This document shows positions 35,218 to 43,453 of a stretch of 64,000 nt of DNA, in pieces. A model generated the notes under the pieces. It saw only the letters and a list, made by a program, of their open reading frames with translations. It was not told the origin of the DNA and ran no database searches. Position numbers and translations under genes: made by a program. Source of the stretch: JANLVI01 sp031363915 (GTDB lineage Bacteria > Vulcanimicrobiota > Vulcanimicrobiia > Vulcanimicrobiales > Vulcanimicrobiaceae); the NCBI GenBank assembly GCA_031363915.1, contig JANLVI010000039.1:50819-114818 (forward strand). Direction: 5' to 3'. Positions within the stretch are counted from its first letter, which is position 1; each line of letters opens with the position of its first letter.

Positions 35218-36426
35218 TTATGCAAGCGCGCCTTGCGACTGCTGCATCTGGGCCTGCACTTGCGCGTCGGCCTGCATCACAGCCGAACGGACGTTGGCCT
35301 GCATGAGCAGCACGCGCCCGAACACCACAGTGTCTTCGAGTCCGAGCGCCTTTGCACACGAAAAACTCAGCATGTCTAAATCCAGATCGCCCGAGATCGC
35401 CCGTAGCACGGGATTGGCCGTTGCGTTATCGAGCATCCCCGGCAGGGCCGAGCCCGGACCGCCGACGGCGATGACGACCATGCGCGCGAACGTCGCATCG
35501 AGCTGCGATACGAGCTGCAGCGCGTAGCCCGGTGTGCGTTCGACCGAGACGACGTGACGGACGCTCGGCAAACCGAAGTTGCCGATCGCGCGTGCGATCG
35601 TACTCGCAAGTTCCGTGTGTTGCGGACCGTCGCAAACGATCGCGACCATGCCCGGCCGCATCTGGGGAAAGGTTCCGACCAGTTCTGCAACCTGTTCGTA
35701 AGACGCTTTGATCGCGGCGAGCGCTTCGGGCGTGACGGTTGGGAGATTGCGGTAGGCTTGTTTATCGAGCATCAGATCTTCGCGACCCTGCGGCCACACG
35801 CGCCACGAGTCGTTGTCGATCACATCGGCGATCGCGAGCGACCCTCTGCCGTCGCCGCTTGCGATGCGGCCAAACTCGATTTTGAGATCGACGAGCAACG
35901 TATCGCGGCGACGCCAAGCGTGCGCGAGAATTTCAAACGTGATGCGCGCGAGTTCGCTCATGGTCGCGATTTCTTGCGGCGTCGCATAATTGCCCGCGAC
36001 GATCGCGTCCGATTCAATCAGCGGATCGTGGTTCGCGTCGTCCTTGAGAAAGAATTCGATCATGCGCGGCACGAGCAGGGAACCGCGCTGGATGCCGGGC
36101 TTGCGTTTGACGAGCGAGCCTGCCGCAACGCCGCGCACGATGACTTCGAGCGGGATCATCTGCGCGCGACGCACGAGCATCTCGTTGTCGTCGTCGTCTT
36201 CGCCGCCGCTCAGATAGTGCGTCGGCAGTCCGCAGAGGTTGAGCAAACGAAACACGCGCGCCGTCGTCTTGGCAGCGATGCGTCCCTTGCCTTCGATCAC
36301 ATCTTTACGTGCGCCGTCGCCCGCGGAGATACTGTCCGTCTGCTCGACCACGACGACGTCGGGCTGACCCGGATATTCGTACAGAATCTTGGTCTTGCCC
36401 CGAGCAATTTCATGGCCTTTGTTCAC
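35218..36426 (-). CDS. purC: SAICAR synthetase fused to a divergent PurE-like domain
   Basis: Residues 1-240 are PurC: GKTKILYEYPGQPD, MIPLEVIVRGVAAGS, LLVDLKIEFGR and DVIDNDSWRVWP. Residues about 260-385 resemble AIR carboxylase PurE of the animal PAICS type (GNFGLPSVRHVVSVERTP; VGGPGSALPGML). The usual GSxSD nucleotide loop reads CDGPQH, and the catalytic histidine of the SAHRTP motif is replaced (VSVERTP). The order PurC-PurE is as in metazoan PAICS. No purK is present nearby. The product ends in a glutamine-rich tail. ATGA overlap with purB. Confidence 0.85.
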   Translation of the reverse strand: MNKGHEIARGKTKILYEYPGQPDVVVVEQTDSISAGDGARKDVIEGKGRIAAKTTARVFRLLNLCGLPTHYLSGGEDDDDNEMLVRRAQMIPLEVIVRGVAAGSLVKRKPGIQRGSLLVPRMIEFFLKDDANHDPLIESDAIVAGNYATPQEIATMSELARITFEILAHAWRRRDTLLVDLKIEFGRIASGDGRGSLAIADVIDNDSWRVWPQGREDLMLDKQAYRNLPTVTPEALAAIKASYEQVAELVGTFPQMRPGMVAIVCDGPQHTELASTIARAIGNFGLPSVRHVVSVERTPGYALQLVSQLDATFARMVVIAVGGPGSALPGMLDNATANPVLRAISGDLDLDMLSFSCAKALGLEDTVVFGRVLLMQANVRSAVMQADAQVQAQMQQSQGALA

Positions 36427-37826
36427 GCTGTGGCAGTCTCCACGGCGCCGCGGATTCGGCTTGCCACGCGGCGCGCACGAATCGCGGCATCGCCGCTATG
36501 GGTGAGAGGGTCCAGTTGCGCGCGAATCTCCGCCGGGTCGACGTGCGCGGTAATGCGTTCGTCATCGGCGAGAATGCGCGCGAGGGGATTGGATTCTCCG
36601 CGCGCCAACGCTTCGTACGCGGTCATCGCGGATTCGCGAATCACCTCGTGCATTTCCTGACGGTCGGCACCAGCTTTGGCCGCATCCATCATGACGGCTT
36701 CCGTGCCCGAGAACGGACCGTAGGTACGCAAGTTTTCGGCGATGCGGCGCTCGTCGACGCGCAGACCCGTCACGATCTTCCGAGCGAGCGAGAGAATTTC
36801 ATCGGCGCAGAGCAGCGCCTCAGGAAGAATGGTACGGCGGTTCGCACTATCGTCGAGCGTGCGCTCTAGATAATTCGTCGACGAATTCTGCCAGGCGACA
36901 TCCGCGTATCCGACGAGTAGCCGTGCCAGCGAATCGATGCGCTCCGACATCACCGGGTTTCGTTTGAACGGCATCGCCGAACTGCCGACTTGCTTCTTGC
37001 CGAAGGGCTCGAACATTTCGCCAAAACCGGGCGATGAGAGCACGCGCACGTCGGCGGCAAACTTCGAGAGCGATGTGCCGAGGCCCGCGATCGACGAGAG
37101 CAGCAGATAATCGAGTTTGCGCGGATACGTTTGCGTTGCCGCATCGCGAGCCGTCAGACCGAAGGCATCGAGCACGTCTTGCTCTTGCATCTCCGCCGTA
37201 CGGCCGGTGCCGGCGAGCAAACGCATGTAGGACGCCGAAGTGCCGACTGCGCCGCGCACGCCTTTGGCCGTGAGCTGCGTGAGCGTAAAGGCAAGCTGCG
37301 CATCGTCGATGAGCAAATCTTGCGCGTAGACTGCCAGACGATAGCCGACGGTCGTCGGTTCGGCGGGCTGCAAGTGCGTGTAGCCCATGCAAATCAAATC
37401 CGCGTGCTTGTCGATTTTTTCCGAAAATGCATCGAGCAAGAGGCGCAGCGACTCACGTATCATCGCGGTCGCCGCGCGCATGCGGTACATTTCGACTGTA
37501 TCTTCGATATCCATCGACGTCGCGCCGAGATGCAGCTTGCCACCGCCGATTTTTGCTTGCGATGCGAAGACGCGAATCTCGGCCATCAGATCGTGGCCGA
37601 TTTCGTGTTCGATCGCGAGCGCCGCTTCGATATCGATTTCGTCGCGATGCGCTTTAAGATCGGCGACTTCCGCCTCGCTCACGAGTCCGCTTTTCATCTG
37701 CGATTCGGCAAGCGCGATCCAAACCGCACGCCAGAGACAGCGACGTTTACGTTCGGAAAAGAGTTCGCGCATCTCCGGGCGACCGTAGCGCCACGAAAAT
37801 GGCGATGCATATGTTGTTTCGTTCAT
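36423..37826 (-). CDS. purB: Adenylosuccinate lyase
   Basis: PurB splits SAICAR and adenylosuccinate, releasing fumarate. The signature GSSAMPFKRNP and catalytic segments MGYTHLQPAEPTT and HLGATSMDIEDT are clear. At 467 residues it is normal. It is the first gene of the co-directional unit purB-purCE-purL-purQ-purS-like-purP, where all junctions overlap or nearly touch. Confidence 0.95.
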   Translation of the reverse strand: MNETTYASPFSWRYGRPEMRELFSERKRRCLWRAVWIALAESQMKSGLVSEAEVADLKAHRDEIDIEAALAIEHEIGHDLMAEIRVFASQAKIGGGKLHLGATSMDIEDTVEMYRMRAATAMIRESLRLLLDAFSEKIDKHADLICMGYTHLQPAEPTTVGYRLAVYAQDLLIDDAQLAFTLTQLTAKGVRGAVGTSASYMRLLAGTGRTAEMQEQDVLDAFGLTARDAATQTYPRKLDYLLLSSIAGLGTSLSKFAADVRVLSSPGFGEMFEPFGKKQVGSSAMPFKRNPVMSERIDSLARLLVGYADVAWQNSSTNYLERTLDDSANRRTILPEALLCADEILSLARKIVTGLRVDERRIAENLRTYGPFSGTEAVMMDAAKAGADRQEMHEVIRESAMTAYEALARGESNPLARILADDERITAHVDPAEIRAQLDPLTHSGDAAIRARRVASRIRGAVETATA

Positions 37827-37890
37827 TATCTTTCATCGTGGGTTCGCGCCCGAAGAATGGCGAGCCTCGTCGCGAAACGTCACCGCAAAC

Positions 37891-37929
37891 AAAAAAAGAG
37901 CACCGCGTCGAAACGCGATGCTCTTTTTC
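37891..37929 (-). terminator. Strong terminator, likely bidirectional
   Basis: AAAAAGAGCA-CCGCGT and ACGCGATGCTCTTTTT form a long stem with loop CGAA. On the minus strand it follows the lipoprotein gene stop by 17 bases and ends in seven T residues. It isolates the purB promoter from upstream transcription. Confidence 0.85.
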
Positions 37930-37945
37930 TTAGCGACGCTGCGCT

Positions 37946-38821
37946 TTATTGTTTTGCGTAAACGTAGCCGATGTTGAGCGTCGTAGGACCCGTCGGGAGC
38001 GCGGCTCCGTACGTCACGACGGCGTATATCGTCGGGACGATGCCGGTATAGGCACCGGTCGCCGTTGGATTCACGGGATTCGGGAACGCCGGGAAAGTCG
38101 GGGGGACGGACTGCTGGGGAACGAATCCGCCGGTCGCCGTGGTCTGGACTTGTCCATAGCTCGGGAGCGGGCCGCAGTTGTAGGTCGCGACCTTATTCGT
38201 GAGAATGCCGCAGTTGACACGGACGTCGTAGGCGCTGGCACCGGACCCGCCGACCAGTTCGAGCCCGAGCGATGCGCCGGCGTAGTCCGGTGCGCCGCCG
38301 CCCGTGAGCGAGGCGTGGACGACGATCGTGCTCAGAGTGACCGGGGTGGACACCTGCGGCGTCGAGTAATTCACGACGAGACTGGGAGCCGTGGGTCCTT
38401 TAAGGAGCGTCGGATTCTGCGAAGCCTGGGTCGCCTGGAACGTGATCGCGTCGGACAACGTCGGCGGTGCCGGGTAGACGAAGGCGCCCGTGCTGTTGCT
38501 CGGCGGCAGGTTGGTCGGCGACGGATCCTGCGCGAACGTAGCGGCAGTCGCGACCGAGGTTGCGGCGACGTTGAAGCCGCTGAATGGGGCCGTCGTCGTG
38601 AAGAACAGCGCGGTCGGCGCAAGCGTGTTTGCCGGAACAGTCAGCGTCGTATTGACGCCAGTCGGGGTCGTGACGTTGGTCAGTTGCCCGCCGCCGTTGC
38701 CGCCTGCGCCGTTCGGGAAGGCGCTCGCCGGGAGGTTATTGCCTCCGGCCCCCCCGGAGCAACCGGCGACGGTCGCGGCGAAAACGCCGAGCGCGGCCAA
38801 ACGAGTGAGAAGACTGCGCAT
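37946..38821 (-). CDS. Hypothetical lipoprotein, Gly/Thr/Pro rich
   Basis: The signal peptide ends in the lipobox VAGC followed by SGGAGGNN, so the 291-residue product is probably lipid-anchored. A low-complexity linker (GAGGNGGGQLTNVTTPTG) leads into a beta-rich region with no recognised family. AAGGAG lies upstream of the ATG. It resembles the other envelope lipoproteins here in its glycine-rich spacer only. Confidence 0.7.
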   Translation of the reverse strand: MRSLLTRLAALGVFAATVAGCSGGAGGNNLPASAFPNGAGGNGGGQLTNVTTPTGVNTTLTVPANTLAPTALFFTTTAPFSGFNVAATSVATAATFAQDPSPTNLPPSNSTGAFVYPAPPTLSDAITFQATQASQNPTLLKGPTAPSLVVNYSTPQVSTPVTLSTIVVHASLTGGGAPDYAGASLGLELVGGSGASAYDVRVNCGILTNKVATYNCGPLPSYGQVQTTATGGFVPQQSVPPTFPAFPNPVNPTATGAYTGIVPTIYAVVTYGAALPTGPTTLNIGYVYAKQ

Positions 38822-38922
38822 AAAAGAGAGAGCTCCTTAGACGAGGATCGTGACAAGCGGCATCGCAGGTGTAGCACAAATCCTACCCCGCGTCTCGCCC
38901 GAACTTGGTCGCCCAAGAGAGC

Positions 38923-39909
38923 TTATCCTCTGCGAACGACCTTCGCGGCGATCTCCGCAGTGAGGATTTCCACGATCGTTCGCGGGTCGTCGATGCGCCC
39001 GGTCACAACCGCCTCGAAACCACGGACGGCGCTCTCGTAGGCAAAGCGCGCGCGGCGCTCTCCGATTCGTCCCGCGACAGCCCGCAACTTCCCGGCGCGC
39101 CAGGCATTGCGACCCTGGATATCACCGCCGCCCGGCCGGGCGAGTTCCCAGATAATCCCAAAATCCGTGGCAAGTGCACTGAGCAGCGGGACCGCTGCGC
39201 CGCGCGATTCGTTCGCGAAGAGTTCGAAGGCAAGCGCCAGCGCCTCGGCCGTTTTACCCTCGAGTAAGAGACTGGCGAATTGGTAGGCCTTGGGATCCTC
39301 GACCGTGAGGCTCTCGCGCTCGATGTCGGCGAACGTAATCTTCTTCCCGCCCAGCGCCAACTTCTCAAGATCGTTCTTCACCGAACCGAGGTCGGCTTCG
39401 CTTGCAGTGAGCTCGGCGATCACGCGGGGCTCCGCGACCGCACCGAGCCGCTCGAGCGTTTCTTTGATGAAGCGCGTGCGCGTCTCGGCGTTCGCCGTCG
39501 TATCGATGCGTAACGCCGTGCGCCCGGCAAGTGCACCGAACGGCTCCGGTTTCGTTTTTTTCGTCGGCGCGAGAAGATCTTCAAGGATGAGCGTGTTGCC
39601 GGCGGGGACGCTTTGCGCGATTGCCCAGACCTCACGGCGCGGAACGGCGCGCAAATCATGACATCGCCGCACGACGACGACGCGCCGGTCGGCGAGAAAC
39701 GGCATCGCGTTGATTGCATCGGCGATGCGCGCGGGCGACTCCATCTCCGGTCCAACAAAGATTTCCAAATTGAGATCGCGCATTTCCGGCGCGAGCGCGC
39801 GGTCGAGGGCTACGTCGAGGGCATGCTGCGCGAGTTGCGACTCCACGCCCTCGATGATGACGAGTCCGCCGAGTTTTGGTTCTTTATCGATGAACTCGTA
39901 GTACTTCAC
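38923..39909 (-). CDS. holA: DNA polymerase III delta subunit
   Basis: The delta subunit opens the sliding clamp within the clamp loader. The sequence has family features: an N-terminal AAA+-like start YYEFIDKEPKLGG, MPFLADRRVVVVRRCHDL, TLILEDLLAP in the strand region and a C-terminal helical domain beginning near YQFASLLLEGKTAEAL. The size, 328 residues, is typical. The GTG overlaps the mtnA stop as GTGA. Confidence 0.85.
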   Translation of the reverse strand: MKYYEFIDKEPKLGGLVIIEGVESQLAQHALDVALDRALAPEMRDLNLEIFVGPEMESPARIADAINAMPFLADRRVVVVRRCHDLRAVPRREVWAIAQSVPAGNTLILEDLLAPTKKTKPEPFGALAGRTALRIDTTANAETRTRFIKETLERLGAVAEPRVIAELTASEADLGSVKNDLEKLALGGKKITFADIERESLTVEDPKAYQFASLLLEGKTAEALALAFELFANESRGAAVPLLSALATDFGIIWELARPGGGDIQGRNAWRAGKLRAVAGRIGERRARFAYESAVRGFEAVVTGRIDDPRTIVEILTAEIAAKVVRRG

Positions 39910-40889
39910 GCGAGGAGCGCTGCGATATTCGGACGCGACGCAAGGTCGGGGACCGCTTCGTCGTAGGGCGGCGAGAGAATGCCGTATTCGGTGATGAAGC
40001 CCGCGATCAGGCGACCCGGCGTTACGTCGAAGGCGGGGTTATAGACGGCATCGTCTTTGGTGATGCGCACTTCATCGGGCGAGCGTTCTTCGATCGGAAT
40101 GTCGTCGCCCGATTCGAGCGAGAAGTCGAACGTCGAGCGCGGCGCCGCGACGTAAAACGGTACGCCGTGATGGGCCGCAACGATGGCAAGTCCGTACGTG
40201 CCGATCTTATTTGCCGTGTCGCCGTTACGCGTGATGCGATCCGCGCCGACGACCACAGCCGCGATCGACTTGCGAGCCATCGTGATCGCCGCTGCGCCGT
40301 CGACGATCAGCGTTGCGGGAACGCCCGCTTCGCGCAACTCCACCATCGTGAGCCGGGCGCCTTGCAAAAGCGGCCGCGTTTCATCGACGTACACGTGGAG
40401 CTTCTTCCCCACGCGATGCGCGGCGATAATCGTGCCGAGCGCCGTCCCCTCGCCGCCGGTGGCGATGGGTCCGGTATTACAGTGCGTGATGACGTTGCCG
40501 ACTCTCGGGAAGAGGTCGATTGCGGCCGCACCGATGCGCCGATCGATCTCGCGCTGTTCGTCGTGAACGCGCTTCGCTTCATCGAGCAAGTCTGCTAAGG
40601 CACCGGAAAGCAATCGATCGACAGCCCACGCAAGATTGACCGCGGTCGGACGAGCTTCGCGAATACGCTGCGCGGCGGCGGCGAATTCATCGCCCGCGTG
40701 CAGTTGCGCGGCGAGTGCGACGCCGTACGCGCCGAAAATTCCGATCGCCGGTGCACCGCGCACCGCAAGCGTCCGAATCGCATCGACGACGTCCGCGACG
40801 CTCGCCGCACGCTTACGCAGAACGCTCTGAGGCAACGCACGCTGGTCTAAATACCCGACGGCATCGCCGTCCCACCAAACTGCTTCCAC
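39906..40889 (-). CDS. mtnA: Methylthioribose-1-phosphate isomerase
   Basis: MtnA converts methylthioribose-1-phosphate to the ribulose form in methionine salvage. Motifs are TLAVRGAPAIGIFGAYG, VITHCNTGPIATGGEGTAL (catalytic cysteine), VYVDETRPLLQGARLT and VGADRITRNGDTANKIGTY (catalytic aspartate). Other salvage genes are not in the window. It is coupled to holA by a GTGA overlap. Confidence 0.93.
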   Translation of the reverse strand: MEAVWWDGDAVGYLDQRALPQSVLRKRAASVADVVDAIRTLAVRGAPAIGIFGAYGVALAAQLHAGDEFAAAAQRIREARPTAVNLAWAVDRLLSGALADLLDEAKRVHDEQREIDRRIGAAAIDLFPRVGNVITHCNTGPIATGGEGTALGTIIAAHRVGKKLHVYVDETRPLLQGARLTMVELREAGVPATLIVDGAAAITMARKSIAAVVVGADRITRNGDTANKIGTYGLAIVAAHHGVPFYVAAPRSTFDFSLESGDDIPIEERSPDEVRITKDDAVYNPAFDVTPGRLIAGFITEYGILSPPYDEAVPDLASRPNIAALLA

Positions 40890-40932
40890 GCCGCAAGGCT
40901 TCGGCGCGGAGAACCCGGGGCCTTACCCCACG

Positions 40933-41226
40933 CTATGCGTGAACGGCTTGCACGGCGGTAAAGCACGTCCGGCAGTAGACCGGCTTGTCGCCGCGCGGCC
41001 GGAACGGCACCGTCGTCGTCACGCCGCACTGCGCGCAGATCGTCTCGTGCATCTCCCGCTCGCCGCCGTGCGTCTCACCGGGTTTAGCCGATTTGCGCGC
41101 GTTGCGACAGTCGCGACATCGCTGCGGCTCGTTCTCGAAGCCTTTTTCCACGTAGAACTGCTGATCGCGAACGGAAAACGTGAAGTTGTTACTGCAGTTC
41201 TTACAAACCAGAGTCTTGTCTTCCAC
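40933..41226 (-). CDS. Protein with two zinc ribbons
   Basis: The 97-residue protein has two four-cysteine ribbons, CKNC...CRDC near residues 8-36 and CAQC...CRTC near 61-86. The first, with FTFSVRDQQFYVEKGF, matches the probable zinc-ribbon family zf-trcl. Function is unknown; nucleic-acid or protein binding is likely. GTG 41226 has GGGAGG upstream at good spacing. Confidence 0.75.
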   Translation of the reverse strand: MEDKTLVCKNCSNNFTFSVRDQQFYVEKGFENEPQRCRDCRNARKSAKPGETHGGEREMHETICAQCGVTTTVPFRPRGDKPVYCRTCFTAVQAVHA

Positions 41227-41334
41227 CAAAGCCTCCCGGGCTACAGGGATACCAATGGCGCCGGACGCGAGAGCGGCCGCCGTATCGTGGAGTATAGCGA
41301 CGGCCTCCTCGCTTGGCAAGGAATCGAGGCGAAA

Positions 41335-41844
41335 CTAGCCGCGACCCGCCCGGAAACCGACGCTCGTTTCTTCTTTTTTCTTCGGTGTGAGGACCGCAAG
41401 CGTCGCGGTTGCGAGGGCTGCTTCATAACCTTTGTCCATGCGGGCGGGGTCGGCGCGTTCTTCTGCTTGCGCGAGCGTATTGGTGGTGAGCACCCCAAAG
41501 CCGACCGGCATCCCCGTCGCGAGTTGGACGTCCATGATGCCGCGGGCACATTCGCCCGCGACGAAGTCAAAGTGCGGTGTATCCCCGCGAATCACGACAC
41601 CCAGCGCCACGACGCCGTCATATTTACCGCCCGTAAGCAGCTTGCGCGCCGCCAGCGGCAGCTCGAAGCAGCCGGGAACGGCGTACGAATCGATCGCGTC
41701 CGCCGCGACGCCGCAGGCGATCAAGCCGCGCGTCGCCCCGTCCTCGAGCCAGTCGGCCAGGTCGTTGTAAAAGCGTGCGCTCACGATCGCAAAACGTTTG
41801 CCGGCAGCGTCGGGAAGCTCGGCTGCCGGGGTGTCTTTTTTCAT
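41335..41844 (-). CDS. ribH: 6,7-dimethyl-8-ribityllumazine synthase
   Basis: RibH condenses the ribityl-uracil with dihydroxybutanone phosphate. The sequence shows VSARFYNDLADWLEDGA, VPGCFELPLAARKL and the catalytic histidine region VIRGDTPHFDFV. A lysine-rich C-terminal tail follows. Its ATG overlaps the ribBA stop (ATGA). Confidence 0.94.
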   Translation of the reverse strand: MKKDTPAAELPDAAGKRFAIVSARFYNDLADWLEDGATRGLIACGVAADAIDSYAVPGCFELPLAARKLLTGGKYDGVVALGVVIRGDTPHFDFVAGECARGIMDVQLATGMPVGFGVLTTNTLAQAEERADPARMDKGYEAALATATLAVLTPKKKEETSVGFRAGRG

Positions 41845-43253
41845 GTCGCCGCCGGGATGGATTCGAGTAAGTGGCCCATCTTGTCGCGCTTGGTCTCCAT
41901 GTAGAACGCATTGTCGGGCGTAGCGGGCGTTTGAATCGGCACGCGGTCGTTGATGTGCAGACCGAAGCCCTCGAGTCCGGCGATTTTCGTTGGATTATTC
42001 GTGAGCAGGCGCATTTCGTGCACGCCTAAATCAACGAGAATTTGCGAGCCGATGCCGTAGTCGCGTTTGTCGGCGGGAAGGCCGAGTGCGACATTCGCTT
42101 CGACCGTATCGGCGCCAGCGTCTTGCAACGCGTAGGCGCGCAGTTTGTTGGCAAGGCCGATGCCGCGGCCTTCCTGATGCAAGTAGAGAAACACGCCGCG
42201 GCCTTCGCGCGCGATGGAGGCGAGCGCCGCATCGCGCTGCGCCGCGCAGTCGCAGCGAATCGAGTGCAACGCGTCGCCCGTGAGACATTCGGAGTGCACG
42301 CGCACGAGAATATCCTTGCCCTCGCCGATCTCGCCCATTACCAGCGCCACGTGCGTCATGCCGTCGACTTTACTTTCATATGCATAGCCGCGGAAATTTC
42401 CGTACGTGGTCGGGAGCGCGAATTCGGCGATGCGCGCGACGAGCTTCTCGTGGCGCATGCGGTAGGCGATGAGGTCTTTTACGGTGACGAGTTTGAAGTC
42501 GTGTTTCTTCGCGAATTTTTTGAGATTCTCGAGGCGCATCATCGTGCCGTCGTCGTCCATGATCTCGCAGATCACGCCTGCCGGTTTGAGCCCGGCGAGG
42601 CGCGCAAGATCGACCGAGGCTTCGGTTTGCCCGGCGCGCACGAGCACGCCGCCGTCGCGCGCACGCAGCGGAAAAGTGTGGCCGGGGCGCAAGAAATCCG
42701 CCGGACCGGCCGTCGGATCGACGAGTCGCTGGATCGTCGCCGCCCGGTCGTGCGCGGAGATGCCGGTCGTGACGCGGCCGCGCGCTTCGACCGAAACCGT
42801 AAAGGCCGTGCCGAGCGGAGTCGTATTTTCGTGCACCATCGCGCCGATGCGCAACGCATCGAGGCGCTCGCCCAGGAGAGGCACGCAGATCAGGCCGCCG
42901 GCTTCTTTGCGCATGAAGTTCACGGCTTCGGGCGTGACCATCTCGGCTGCCATCACGAGATCGCCTTCGTTCTCGCGATCCTCATCATCGAGCACGATGA
43001 CCATTTTTCCAACTTTGATGTCGGCGATCGCCGACTCGATCGAATCGAGCATGCTCCCCTTTTTTCGTGCGAGCCGCGCGGCCAGATGCGGGAGCGCGGC
43101 GGAGAGCCGTTGGGCCGTCCGGTACGAGGGCTCGCGCCGCCCGGACCGCAGGTACGAGATTGCCCCGACGGTCAAACCGCTCCGCCGGGCAAGCTCGCTT
43201 GCCGACATCCGGGCTTCACCCATCGCGGCATCCAGCACCGCAGCAAAACTCAT
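41841..43253 (-). CDS. ribBA: Helix-turn-helix domain fused to bifunctional RibBA
   Basis: Residues from about 70 on are DHBP synthase (DDEDRENEGDLVMAAE) followed by GTP cyclohydrolase II (RVHSECLTGD... SIRCDCAAQRDAAL with the zinc cysteines, LHQEGRGIGL). Together they make both riboflavin precursors. The first 65 residues form an XRE-like HTH: MSASELARRSGLTVGAISYL then RREPSYRTAQRLSAAL. ATG 43253 is preceded by GAGG six bases away, so the fusion is probably real. An internal ATG at 43052, preceded by AGGGGAG with very short spacing, could also give plain RibBA. ribH is coupled downstream. Confidence 0.9.
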   Translation of the reverse strand: MSFAAVLDAAMGEARMSASELARRSGLTVGAISYLRSGRREPSYRTAQRLSAALPHLAARLARKKGSMLDSIESAIADIKVGKMVIVLDDEDRENEGDLVMAAEMVTPEAVNFMRKEAGGLICVPLLGERLDALRIGAMVHENTTPLGTAFTVSVEARGRVTTGISAHDRAATIQRLVDPTAGPADFLRPGHTFPLRARDGGVLVRAGQTEASVDLARLAGLKPAGVICEIMDDDGTMMRLENLKKFAKKHDFKLVTVKDLIAYRMRHEKLVARIAEFALPTTYGNFRGYAYESKVDGMTHVALVMGEIGEGKDILVRVHSECLTGDALHSIRCDCAAQRDAALASIAREGRGVFLYLHQEGRGIGLANKLRAYALQDAGADTVEANVALGLPADKRDYGIGSQILVDLGVHEMRLLTNNPTKIAGLEGFGLHINDRVPIQTPATPDNAFYMETKRDKMGHLLESIPAAT

Positions 43254-43265
43254 CTCCACCCTCTC

Positions 43266-43295
43266 AGACTACGCCCGGGCCTTAACAGTTGTCAA
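43266..43295 (-). promoter_or_regulatory. Predicted sigma-70-type promoter of ribBA-ribH
   Basis: On the minus strand TTGACA (43290-43295) and TAGTCT (43266-43271) are 18 bases apart and lie just upstream of the ribBA start. The -35 is perfect and the -10 is weak. Confidence 0.45.
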
Positions 43296-43307
43296 AGGTC
43301 CGCGTAA

Positions 43308-43318
43308 TGACTTTGTCA
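43308..43318. promoter_or_regulatory. Palindrome next to the ribBA -35, candidate operator
   Basis: TGACTTTGTCA is a palindrome of four-base arms around TTT. It lies 12 bases upstream of the predicted -35 of the gene for the HTH-RibBA protein, where an autoregulatory site could sit. No FMN riboswitch is visible here. Confidence 0.3.
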
Positions 43319-43453
43319 CGGTGAGAGAGTAGTATGTAGAGAGAACCAAGTAAGGGCTCTCCTCGTGATCTTCGCTTCCCGGTTTTCGTGGAAGGGGGCG
43401 ATTACTAGGAGCGGTTACTTTGCTGGGCCGCTTTTGGAATGGGAGATTCAAGG

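Noticed and set aside
43260..43438. FMN riboswitch upstream of ribBA
   Set aside because: None of the conserved RFN element segments could be found on the minus strand in this leader.
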